From Paenibacillus farraposensis (GTDB lineage: Bacteria; Bacillota; Bacilli; Paenibacillales; Paenibacillaceae): a stretch of 64,000 nucleotides of DNA. Location of the stretch: contig NZ_JAFFQR010000112.1 in the NCBI RefSeq assembly GCF_020736845.1, positions 483,903 through 547,902 on the forward strand, given 5' to 3'. Shown here piece after piece: positions 25,625-33,278 of this stretch. Below the pieces are notes generated by a model, which did not search any database, was not told the DNA's origin, and saw only the letters and a program-made list of their open reading frames with translations. The position numbers were made by a program, and so were the translations under genes. Each line of letters starts with the position of its first letter. Position 1 is the first letter of the stretch.

Positions 25625-28072
25625 CTACTTTCTCAATTCCGCTCCAAAAGTTTGCTCCAGAGACGTAACGACAGGAGAGTGCGCCGCACTAATCTCTTCA
25701 TCCGTTAGCGTGTGCTCCCGGTGACGGTAGGTCAGGGAAATCGCCACGCTCTTCTTGTCTTCACCAAGCTTGCTGCCTGTAAATACGTCAAACACCCGTG
25801 CATCCTGCAGCAGTTCTCCACCTGCAGCATGAATAACACGAAGCAGCTCGCCTGCCTCAACGTCTTTATCAACCACAAGAGCAATATCGCGTTCCACGGA
25901 CGGGAAGCGAGCCAGCTCTCTGAACTGGATATGACTATCGGCATGTTCAATGACTTGCTGCAAAGCAATTTCAGCTACATACGTATCGTTCAGCCCATAA
26001 GACTGCTGCAGCTCCGGATGGATTTGCCCAATGGTACCGATCCGTTGGGAGTTTCCATTCACATCCAGCCAGATTGAAGCAGAACGTCCCGGATGATAGC
26101 TTTGCGGCTGGTCAGCTACATAACGAATGCTTGCACTCAAGCCGAAATAGTCAAACACCGTTTCAAGCGCCCCTTTTATATCAAAGAAATCGACCTTCTC
26201 AGCACCGATGTTCCATTGTTTTTCACGGCGTACCCCAGTCAACAGCAAGCTGAGCACCTGAATCTCCTGCGGCTGGCGGGTCAAGGTTTGTTCCTCTGTA
26301 TAAAATACAGTCCCTATTTCGAAGATCGCCAGATTTTCCTGCTTCCGGTTCATGTTGTACACCGCTGTATCCAGCATCTGCGGGATCACACTTGTACGCA
26401 GAACACTGCGGTCTTCGCTCATAGGCATCGACAAACGAACCGGATGGCTGCCTTCTGTCAGCGCATTAAACAAGCCTGTACTTTGCGGGTGTACAAATGA
26501 ATAACTGATCGTCTCTTGCCAGCCGCCATGAGCCAGCAATTGGCGCAGCGAACGGCGCAATGATTGCGATACCGTCAAAGCCCCCGGTGTTGTCGGCCCT
26601 TCAATCGGCGTAGTCGGAATGTTGTCGTAGCCATACAGACGAGCCACCTCTTCGATCAGATCCACATCAATAGTAATATCGCCGCGGCGTGTAGGCACTT
26701 CAACTTCAATCACACCTTGCTCCGCATCGCCGCAAGCAAAATGAAGTCTGCTGAAAATCGCTTTGACTTCAAGCAGAGACAGTTCTGTCCCCAAATATCG
26801 GTTTATTTTGTCTAACGACAGCTTGATCACGCGATTTTTAGCTTTTGCAGAAGCAGCTTCTACAATGCCTTGGTGCACAGTGCCCCCGGCATAACGTTGA
26901 ATCAACGCAGCCGCATGATTCAAAGCAGGTATAACCGCACCTGGATCAACCTCTTTTTCAAAACGCAGGCTCGCTTCGGAACGAAGCCCAAGCTGACGGG
27001 AGGTTTTGCGAACCGTACCGCCGTCAAACTTTGCAGATTCCAGCGCAATGCTGACTGTCGCATCGGTTACCTCCGAATTGGCCCCGCCCATCACACCTGC
27101 CAGTGCAATCGGCTTCACGCCGTCTGTAATCAGCAGCATGTGCGGGTCCAGCTTACGCTCCTGATCATCCAGCGTAATTAAGGTTTCGCCTGCATGTGCA
27201 AGCCGGACTTCAATGTTGCCATTTTCCAGCTTATCCGCGTCAAAGGCATGCAACGGCTGGCCGTATTCCAGCATGACATAATTCGTAATATCTACGATGT
27301 TGTTGATCGGACGAACCCCTGCCGCCATCAGACGGTTTTGCATCCACAACGGGGAAGCGCCCACTTTTATACCTGTGATATATCGGGCCGCGTAGTGTGT
27401 GCACAGCTCAGGGGTATCCACCTTTACAGACAAATGCTCTGCCGCCGCATCGCTGATTTCGACCAGTTCTTTGGCCGGATCAGCCAACGTAATGTCACGT
27501 CCCAGGATCGCGCTCACTTCATAAGCCGCTCCACGCATGCTCAGGCAGTCCGAACGGTTGGGGGTCAGATCAAAATCCAGCACCTGATCATCCAGCCCCA
27601 GCAGCTTCGTAATCGGCGTACCAATTTCAGCATCCTTCGGCAGCACCAGAATCCCTTCCTGCAATTCCTTTGGCAGCAGCTTGTCATTCATGCCCAGCTC
27701 CTTCGCCGAGCAGATCATGCCCATGGATACAACACCACGCAGCTTGGCCTTTTTAATATGAAAATCTCCCGGCAGTTTTGCGCCCACCACGGCAACAGGC
27801 ACCTTTTGCCCTGCATCCACGTTTTTGGCGCCGCACACGATTTGCAGATCTTCTCCCTGACCCACATCCACAACACACACATTCAGCTTATCCGCATCCG
27901 GATGCTTTTCCTTGCTTTTAACATAGCCTACAACAACGCCCGTAATCCCTTGGTTGCGATGTTCGACTCCATCAATTTCAATGCCCGAACGGGTAATTTT
28001 TTCTGCCAGCTCCTCCGCGCTTACCTGATCCAGCGATACATAGTCGGACAGCCACTCGAATGATACTTTCAT
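25625..28072 (-). CDS. pheT: Phenylalanyl-tRNA synthetase beta subunit
   Basis: 815 residues, usual length. An N-terminal tRNA-binding (EMAP-like) domain (VVGYVKSKEKHPDADKLNVC), B3/B4 editing region, B5 domain with RRGDITIDVDLIEEVARLYG, and a C-terminal ferredoxin-like anticodon domain (FPSVERDIALVVD). It forms the alpha2-beta2 enzyme with PheS, charges tRNA-Phe and removes Tyr. The ATG has GGGAAG upstream and follows pheS by 28 bases. Confidence 0.97.
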   Translation of the reverse strand: MKVSFEWLSDYVSLDQVSAEELAEKITRSGIEIDGVEHRNQGITGVVVGYVKSKEKHPDADKLNVCVVDVGQGEDLQIVCGAKNVDAGQKVPVAVVGAKLPGDFHIKKAKLRGVVSMGMICSAKELGMNDKLLPKELQEGILVLPKDAEIGTPITKLLGLDDQVLDFDLTPNRSDCLSMRGAAYEVSAILGRDITLADPAKELVEISDAAAEHLSVKVDTPELCTHYAARYITGIKVGASPLWMQNRLMAAGVRPINNIVDITNYVMLEYGQPLHAFDADKLENGNIEVRLAHAGETLITLDDQERKLDPHMLLITDGVKPIALAGVMGGANSEVTDATVSIALESAKFDGGTVRKTSRQLGLRSEASLRFEKEVDPGAVIPALNHAAALIQRYAGGTVHQGIVEAASAKAKNRVIKLSLDKINRYLGTELSLLEVKAIFSRLHFACGDAEQGVIEVEVPTRRGDITIDVDLIEEVARLYGYDNIPTTPIEGPTTPGALTVSQSLRRSLRQLLAHGGWQETISYSFVHPQSTGLFNALTEGSHPVRLSMPMSEDRSVLRTSVIPQMLDTAVYNMNRKQENLAIFEIGTVFYTEEQTLTRQPQEIQVLSLLLTGVRREKQWNIGAEKVDFFDIKGALETVFDYFGLSASIRYVADQPQSYHPGRSASIWLDVNGNSQRIGTIGQIHPELQQSYGLNDTYVAEIALQQVIEHADSHIQFRELARFPSVERDIALVVDKDVEAGELLRVIHAAGGELLQDARVFDVFTGSKLGEDKKSVAISLTYRHREHTLTDEEISAAHSPVVTSLEQTFGAELRK

Positions 28073-28100
28073 ATGGGTTCACTTCCCTTGATATAGTTGT

Positions 28101-29132
28101 TTATTGACGCGCAAACTGTTTCAGGAACGACAGGTCGCTGGTATAAAAATGGCGAATATCGTCAATGCCATATTTCAGAATGGCGATCCGTTCTACACCC
28201 ATACCGAATGCAAAACCACTGTATACCTCGGGATCAAAGCCGCCCATTTCCAGTACCTTCGGATGCACCATACCACAGCCTAAAATTTCAATCCACACGC
28301 GTTCACCATTTTTCTTTACAAAAGTAACGTCTACCTCAGCACTCGGCTCAGTAAACGGAAAGAAGCTTGGACGCAGACGAATTTCGGTCGATTCCCCGAA
28401 CATTTCGCGTGCAAATTGCAAGAGAGTTCCTTTCAAGTCACTCATGCGAATGTCTTTTCCAATCACAAGCCCTTCAATTTGGTGGAATTGGAAAGAATGT
28501 GTTGCATCGTCATCATCACGACGGAAAACCGCACCTGGACAAATGACCTTAATAGGTGTTTCACCCTTCATTGCCTCCATCGCACGAATCTGCACCGGTG
28601 ACGTATGAGTACGCATCAATAAATCATCGGTCAAATAAAATGAATCCTGCATATCGCGTGCCGGATGGTTTTTAGGCAGATTCAATGCTTCGAAGTTGTA
28701 ATAATCCGTCTCTGCCTGCGGACCCTCTGCAACTCGATAACCCATACCTGTAAAAATATCTTCGATCTGCTCAATCACTTTGTTGAGGGGATGAAGTCCA
28801 CCTTGCGGCAAGGCGCGTCCAGGCAGGGTAACGTCGATTTTTTCTGCCTGCAGACGCTCATTCGTTTCCGCCTTTGTGAACTCATCCTGCTTGCGGTTGA
28901 CCACTTCTTCAATGGCCTCGCGCACTTCATTGGCTACCTGTCCGACAATCGGGCGTTCTTCCGCACTCAGCTTGCCCATACCGCGCAAAATCTCGGTCAA
29001 CGCCCCCTTTTTACCCGAATATTTAACCCGCAGCTCAGCCAGTTCCTTGGCCGTTGCCACCTTCTCCAATACTTCCAGTGCTTCTTCCTTCAAGGCTAGC
29101 AAATGTTCCTTCATTTGGATGGTTTCGCTCAT
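28101..29132 (-). CDS. pheS: Phenylalanyl-tRNA synthetase alpha subunit
   Basis: 343 residues with an N-terminal coiled coil and the class II catalytic core: motif 2 CPGAVFRRDDDDATHSFQFH and motif 3 GFAFGMGVERIAIL. It provides the aminoacylation site of the PheST enzyme. Expression is set by the Phe T-box leader upstream; pheT follows in the same transcript. Confidence 0.97.
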   Translation of the reverse strand: MSETIQMKEHLLALKEEALEVLEKVATAKELAELRVKYSGKKGALTEILRGMGKLSAEERPIVGQVANEVREAIEEVVNRKQDEFTKAETNERLQAEKIDVTLPGRALPQGGLHPLNKVIEQIEDIFTGMGYRVAEGPQAETDYYNFEALNLPKNHPARDMQDSFYLTDDLLMRTHTSPVQIRAMEAMKGETPIKVICPGAVFRRDDDDATHSFQFHQIEGLVIGKDIRMSDLKGTLLQFAREMFGESTEIRLRPSFFPFTEPSAEVDVTFVKKNGERVWIEILGCGMVHPKVLEMGGFDPEVYSGFAFGMGVERIAILKYGIDDIRHFYTSDLSFLKQFARQ

Positions 29133-29176
29133 CGCCTGTTCAGTCCCCTTTCTTCATTTCCAGCTTTTCAGACAAC

Positions 29177-29495
29177 AAAAAAAGGTCCTTTCTCCCGGTA
29201 AGGGACGAAAAGACCGTGGTACCACCCTCGTTAAACAATGAAGCCCAGCTCACCTGTTGTTCTGCCTGCCAGCCATACAGGTGCTTATTACGCTACGCAT
29301 CATCATCTCGCTCTGCACGTTGTAACGGTCGTGAACCGGTATCCTCTACTTGCCCATTCGTCACCACTTGACGCCTGAGATTCAAGGAACTGCTCCGGAG
29401 CGAACTTCAACAGCCCAATACTTGTAGAAACGCTCTCAATCCTACGGCGCTTCCTCCCTGTTCAATCGGCCACTGCCTACTCTTCTCCATCAAGA
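29177..29495 (-). promoter_or_regulatory. T-box leader, specifier UUC (Phe)
   Basis: The minus strand carries the T-box sequence AGGGTGGTACCACG (29216-29229) and then a terminator (29184-29215 stem, T run to 29177). Stem I begins with GATGGAGAAGAGTAGGCAG and the specifier UUC is at 29404-29402, followed by GCTCCGGAG. Uncharged tRNA-Phe should stabilise the antiterminator and turn on pheST. Confidence 0.95.
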
Positions 29496-29525
29496 CATTT
29501 TTAAAATTTCGAACTATTGTTCATT

Positions 29526-29554
29526 ATTATATGCAAACTGCCGCCCTTTGGCAA
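29526..29554 (-). promoter_or_regulatory. Sigma-A promoter of pheST
   Basis: TTGCCA and TATAAT with 17 bases between them on the minus strand, immediately before the T-box leader and just past the ABC-F stop codon. Confidence 0.8.
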
Positions 29555-29561
29555 GCCGAGC

Positions 29562-31427
29562 CTATGTTTCACTCCTATTGATGCTAGAAAAATCCAACCT
29601 ATTCAGCCTGGCACGAATACGTCTGATTTCTCTCAGATGGTCATCATGTTCATCCAACATCCCGGTCATGCCCATCAGCTCTGTCAGACGCAGCTCTAAT
29701 CGCATACGCTCCTCGCGCTGCTCCTGATCTTCCGGCTCCTGCTGACGGCTTCGCTCATCCTCCTGCTTTTCGTCGGCTGTTCCCTCATAGATTTCGAATC
29801 CGCCTCCAGGCTTCATATCGAGCAGCCGGGTTGCCGTACACCGTATCAGCTCCCGGTCATGTGAGACCAGTACCATGGCCCCGTCATAGCTGCGCAAAGA
29901 ATTCTCTACAATTTCACGGGTTTCAATATCAAAGTAATTCGTCGGCTCATCAAGCACCAGTAGATTGGCTCCACTAAAGTACAAGCGTAGAAAAGCTGCT
30001 CTGCATTTCTCTCCCATACTAAGCGTCCCGATCCTTTTGAATACATCCTCTTTGGCAAACAGAAAGCAGCCCAGCACTGTTCTCGCTTCCGTTTGTGTCA
30101 TCGTCGGGAGGGAAAGCAGGCTGTCCAGTAATGTCTGATCCTCCGGAAGCTGCTCCAGCTCCTGTGAAAAATATCCGATGTTCAGCTGTGGATTGGCTGT
30201 GATGCTCCCGGTCTGTATCTTCAGCTGACCCGTCAATAACCGAAGCAGCGTAGTCTTGCCGATTCCGTTCGGCCCCCGAACAGCAAGGCGGTCACCACGC
30301 GCAATGTTCAGATTAAGCTCCTTCACAATAACACGGTCGCCGTAACTAAAGCCAACCTGCTCGGCACGCAGCAAATATTTAGCCTGAAATCCGCTATCGC
30401 TTAATTTCATATGCAAAGACGCAGCTTCACGCGGCTTTTCCACCCGATTGGCCTCTAGCCGCTCCAGTTCCCTCTCCTTTGCATGATAACGGGAAATATT
30501 TTTATTAGCCCTGGCCTTATAAAAGCTCTGCGTCACAGCCATCTCAACCTTGGAGGCTGCACGATGCGCTCGATTAAACCATTCATTGTAATTTCGAATC
30601 GTCTCTTCCAACGCCTTTCTTGCCAGCTCCTGCTTCCGGTATTGGGTTTCCTGCTCGCGCAATTCCCGCTCCTTTTGCGCTTTATACTCCTGATAGCCGC
30701 CTTTATAGCGCTCAATGCCTGTGAATGTCAGCTCAACGATGCTGGTAGCCACCTTATCCAAAAAGGCTCTGTCATGCGATACAAACAGCAGCGTTCCATG
30801 ATACGTAGACAGCCACTGCTCCAGCCACAGCAAGCTTTCGGCATCCAGATGGTTGGTCGGCTCATCCAGCACCAATAGCTTCGGCTGACTGACCATCAGC
30901 CCGGCCAACCGCACTCTCGTCTTCTGCCCGCCACTCAGGTCACCATAGGCAATGGACCACGTCTCCGCAGGCATTCCCATTCGGGTTAGTGCCTTTTCGA
31001 CCTCTGACTCCCAGGCAAAGCCCTGCAGACGTTCATATTCATTCATGAGCGCGCCGTAACGCTCGAGATGACGATCCGTATCCTTCCCGGCACCGGCCAG
31101 GTCCGCTTCAAGCTGCCTCAATGCTTGCTTGAGCCCCCAATGCTGAGGGCTAGCCTGCTGTGCTGCCTCCAGTGCGGTTCGAGATCCATTCACCGTATTC
31201 TGCTGTTTTAGCCAGCCCCGCTCTTCCGGTGGCAATTCATGCTCGACCTTACCAGAGGTTGGAGCTTCATCACCCAGTAATATTCGTAATAGCGTCGTTT
31301 TGCCCGCTCCATTTCTTCCAAACAGCGCGAGCCGTTCTCCCTCCGCCACATCCAGCGACACATGCTCGAACAAAGAAATTCCGTTCCATTCCTTTACAAC
31401 ATCACGAACACGTAAAATGGTCTTCAT
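29562..31427 (-). CDS. ABC-F family ATPase, possible ribosome-protection (antibiotic-resistance) type
   Basis: 621 residues, two ATPase domains without membrane segments. Walker A GRNGAGKT and signature LSGGQKTR in the first, GPNGIGKT and LSMGEKCR in the second, with DEPTNHLD and DEPTNYFD. A charged linker of about 80 residues joins them (ABC-F P-site tRNA interaction motif), and a Glu-rich C-terminal helical extension follows. ABC-F proteins act on the ribosomal E site; some rescue it from antibiotics. The leader with a short ORF and a terminator supports drug-inducible control, but a housekeeping translation factor cannot be excluded. Confidence 0.82.
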   Translation of the reverse strand: MKTILRVRDVVKEWNGISLFEHVSLDVAEGERLALFGRNGAGKTTLLRILLGDEAPTSGKVEHELPPEERGWLKQQNTVNGSRTALEAAQQASPQHWGLKQALRQLEADLAGAGKDTDRHLERYGALMNEYERLQGFAWESEVEKALTRMGMPAETWSIAYGDLSGGQKTRVRLAGLMVSQPKLLVLDEPTNHLDAESLLWLEQWLSTYHGTLLFVSHDRAFLDKVATSIVELTFTGIERYKGGYQEYKAQKERELREQETQYRKQELARKALEETIRNYNEWFNRAHRAASKVEMAVTQSFYKARANKNISRYHAKERELERLEANRVEKPREAASLHMKLSDSGFQAKYLLRAEQVGFSYGDRVIVKELNLNIARGDRLAVRGPNGIGKTTLLRLLTGQLKIQTGSITANPQLNIGYFSQELEQLPEDQTLLDSLLSLPTMTQTEARTVLGCFLFAKEDVFKRIGTLSMGEKCRAAFLRLYFSGANLLVLDEPTNYFDIETREIVENSLRSYDGAMVLVSHDRELIRCTATRLLDMKPGGGFEIYEGTADEKQEDERSRQQEPEDQEQREERMRLELRLTELMGMTGMLDEHDDHLREIRRIRARLNRLDFSSINRSET

Positions 31428-31477
31428 ACCATCATCATCCTTTCCAGTCCGGCCTTTTCGACCGGAAGCAATAAAAA

Positions 31478-31500
31478 AAGCCGCAGAAGGCTGCGACTTG
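31478..31500 (-). terminator. Terminator inside the ABC-F leader (attenuator)
   Basis: GCAGCCTTCTGCGGC-type hairpin followed by seven T on the minus strand, about 55 bases before the ABC-F start codon and 35-40 bases past the leader ORF stop. Its 5' arm (GCAGCC) is complementary to GGCTGC in the upstream part of the leader, which could form an antiterminator. Confidence 0.7.
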
Positions 31501-31535
31501 CATACGAGGAAATAGAATGACTGCTATGAATTGTT

Positions 31536-31619
31536 TCAAAATACGCTTATGCAAAAATAAAACCATGAACGAAATAAACGACTCCCGTCCTGGAATAAAC
31601 GTATACGTCCCAATCTCAT
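31536..31619 (-). CDS. Possible 27-30 residue leader peptide of the ABC-F gene
   Basis: ATG at 31619 (or an in-frame GTG at 31628, four bases after GGGAG) opens a frame ending in TGA at 31536. The peptide is basic then aromatic, closing with FRSWFYFCISVF. It ends just before the leader terminator, as in drug-inducible resistance genes where a stalled ribosome permits antitermination. Confidence 0.45.
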   Translation of the reverse strand: MRLGRIRLFQDGSRLFRSWFYFCISVF

Positions 31620-31696
31620 TTCAGACACACTTCTCCCCGTTGCAGCTTGCAGCCGCCTGCCAGTAACTGTGCAGTTGAATGGGAAAATTAGTGTGC

Positions 31697-31732
31697 TTAC
31701 TTCATCGGACGTATGGTTACCTTCCTTTTCAT
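31697..31732 (-). CDS. Very short frame at the start of the ABC-F leader
   Basis: Eleven codons (MKRKVTIRPMK) close to the predicted transcript start. There is no clear ribosome-binding site, so translation is doubtful. I list it because it precedes the better leader ORF on the same transcript. Confidence 0.15.
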   Translation of the reverse strand: MKRKVTIRPMK

Positions 31733-31751
31733 GGGATACTTGCATGCAGTC

Positions 31752-31779
31752 AGTATAGCAGATCCAATCGCATTTGCAA
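31752..31779 (-). promoter_or_regulatory. Promoter for the ABC-F leader transcript
   Basis: TTGCAA and TATACT, 16 bases apart on the minus strand, just past the pectate lyase stop. It implies a leader of about 318 nt. Confidence 0.6.
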
Positions 31780-31791
31780 ATAAAACCGGGG

Positions 31792-32829
31792 TTATTTTCC
31801 AAATACCAAGGTTGTATTAGACGAACCGGCATATTTGGTTACAAACTCTTTGGTATACTCAGGAGTTCGAACCTGGTAGCTGTAGTTCTTGCTTGGATTC
31901 CAGCTGGTTACACGCGATTTTTGGTTTTTGATGGCGGGATAACTCCCCACATCTTTAAACTCGCCATTGGCTTTATCATCAAGAATACCACCCTTTTCAC
32001 TACCTTTGCCAAAGTAGTTGTACTCGGAATAAATTCTTGCATTCGTAGCGATGGTGTAAGCCAGTTGGAAGTTATTAATATAGTTATTTTTAACATGGAA
32101 ATATCCATATCTCATAAGCCCTGGGCCACGGACAAGCAAGTTTTCAAAATAATTATTGGCAATTGTCATATGAGGCATGCCATCATAATTTTTATTGCCA
32201 TCATCAGGGTAACCCAGAATGAGACCATATTTATGATTAGCAAACTTCGAATTACTAATGGTTACATAATCAGCCGATTGTCCTATATACAAAAGTTTGT
32301 CCAAATCTGAACCATTCGGATTATAATTGTGACCCGCAAAAGTAACATGATCAATCCAATAATTAGTACCCGCAGTAAGATTTAGCTGGATGTCATCGTT
32401 GCCGTTAATGTTGGCACTGTGCTCAAAGGTTAAATTTTGAAAGATTACATTTCCTGAGTTAGCTGTTGTTTTGAAATGAATATTGACCAGCTTGTTTTGC
32501 GCGTAAGAACCAATAAGCGATTTGTTGGAACCCATGTTGATGACGGTTTTGGAGGAAGCAGAAATATGTTTTTCAATCACCAAAATTTTTGGAGTGGAAT
32601 CCCCTAACTGATTTTTCAAATCGTTTAGATTGTTGATATAAATAACCTGCCCGTTTTTGCCGCCGGTCGTACTAGGCTTGGAAGCCCCATTTTCATTAGC
32701 CTGTCCGGCAAAGCCAGTCAATCCGTTCGTCGATGTATTCGGAAAGTCAGCCTCCGCAAACGAAGATCTTGCCGGAAAGCCGAAGAGCACAAACGTTAAG
32801 GCTAAAAAAAGAAAAGAAATTCTCCTCAT
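31792..32829 (-). CDS. Secreted pectate lyase, polysaccharide lyase family 1
   Basis: 345 residues with an N-terminal signal peptide (basic start, hydrophobic core, cleavage near SSFAEA). The parallel beta-helix core carries the family motifs NYWIDHVTF and VRGPGLMRYGYFHVKNNY; the latter holds the catalytic Arg. It cleaves polygalacturonate by beta-elimination outside the cell; the Asp residues around YIGQSADYVTISNSKF would take part in Ca2+ binding. Suits a plant-associated lifestyle. It is monocistronic with its own promoter. Confidence 0.88.
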   Translation of the reverse strand: MRRISFLFLALTFVLFGFPARSSFAEADFPNTSTNGLTGFAGQANENGASKPSTTGGKNGQVIYINNLNDLKNQLGDSTPKILVIEKHISASSKTVINMGSNKSLIGSYAQNKLVNIHFKTTANSGNVIFQNLTFEHSANINGNDDIQLNLTAGTNYWIDHVTFAGHNYNPNGSDLDKLLYIGQSADYVTISNSKFANHKYGLILGYPDDGNKNYDGMPHMTIANNYFENLLVRGPGLMRYGYFHVKNNYINNFQLAYTIATNARIYSEYNYFGKGSEKGGILDDKANGEFKDVGSYPAIKNQKSRVTSWNPSKNYSYQVRTPEYTKEFVTKYAGSSNTTLVFGK

Positions 32830-32854
32830 TACAGTTACACCATCCTTTTTTTGT

Positions 32855-32884
32855 ATTATATTCCATCAACCTGACTATACTCAA
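32855..32884 (-). promoter_or_regulatory. Promoter of the pectate lyase gene
   Basis: TATAAT with TTGAGT 18 bases upstream on the minus strand, about 25 bases before the start codon; AAAGGATGG lies between as ribosome-binding site. Confidence 0.6.
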
Positions 32885-33054
32885 TTTTCAGGGAATGGTA
32901 AATAGTTCTTTTATCTGTTTATTTATAGGATATAAGCGAAAAATTTGGATTTACATTTTGTATAATAGTGTAAAATATGGTTCAGAAGAACGTAAAAAAC
33001 CAGGATACCCAATGGGCCCCCGGCTAAAGTATGTTCATCTAATTATGAGAAAAA

Positions 33055-33083
33055 CAAAAACCCCTGTTAATACAAGGGTTTTT
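33055..33083 (-). terminator. Terminator after tRNA-Gly
   Basis: AAACCCTTGT-atta-ACAGGGGTTT followed by TTGTTTTT on the minus strand. Confidence 0.85.
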
Positions 33084-33100
33084 AACGCCTTAAAACAGAA

Positions 33101-33171
33101 AGCGGGTGATGGGAATCGAACCCACGCTATCAGCTTGGAAGGCTGAAGTTCTACCATTGAACTACACCCGC
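33101..33171 (-). tRNA. tRNA-Gly (anticodon UCC)
   Basis: 71 bases folding as a full cloverleaf: acceptor GCGGGTG/CACCCGC, D-loop AGTTCAATGGTAGAACT, anticodon loop CTTCCAA, T-loop GTTCGATTC. Anticodon UCC reads GGA and GGG. CCA is not encoded. It stands alone with its own promoter and terminator. Confidence 0.97.
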
Positions 33172-33244
33172 ATTTTTAAAACATCTCTATTCTTTTGTAG
33201 ACACGCTCAGACTAATGTCATACAACTGAATCGGGATGTTATCT

Positions 33245-33273
33245 ATTATAACTTACCTGTCTGTAAATTGCAA
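33245..33273 (-). promoter_or_regulatory. Promoter of tRNA-Gly
   Basis: TTGCAA and a perfect TATAAT separated by 17 bases, about 70 bases upstream of the mature tRNA. Confidence 0.8.
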
Positions 33274-33278
33274 GTAAA

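Noticed and set aside
27194..28063. Open frame of 289 codons on the plus strand
   Set aside because: Antisense shadow of pheT with an unnatural His/Gln/Arg-rich composition.
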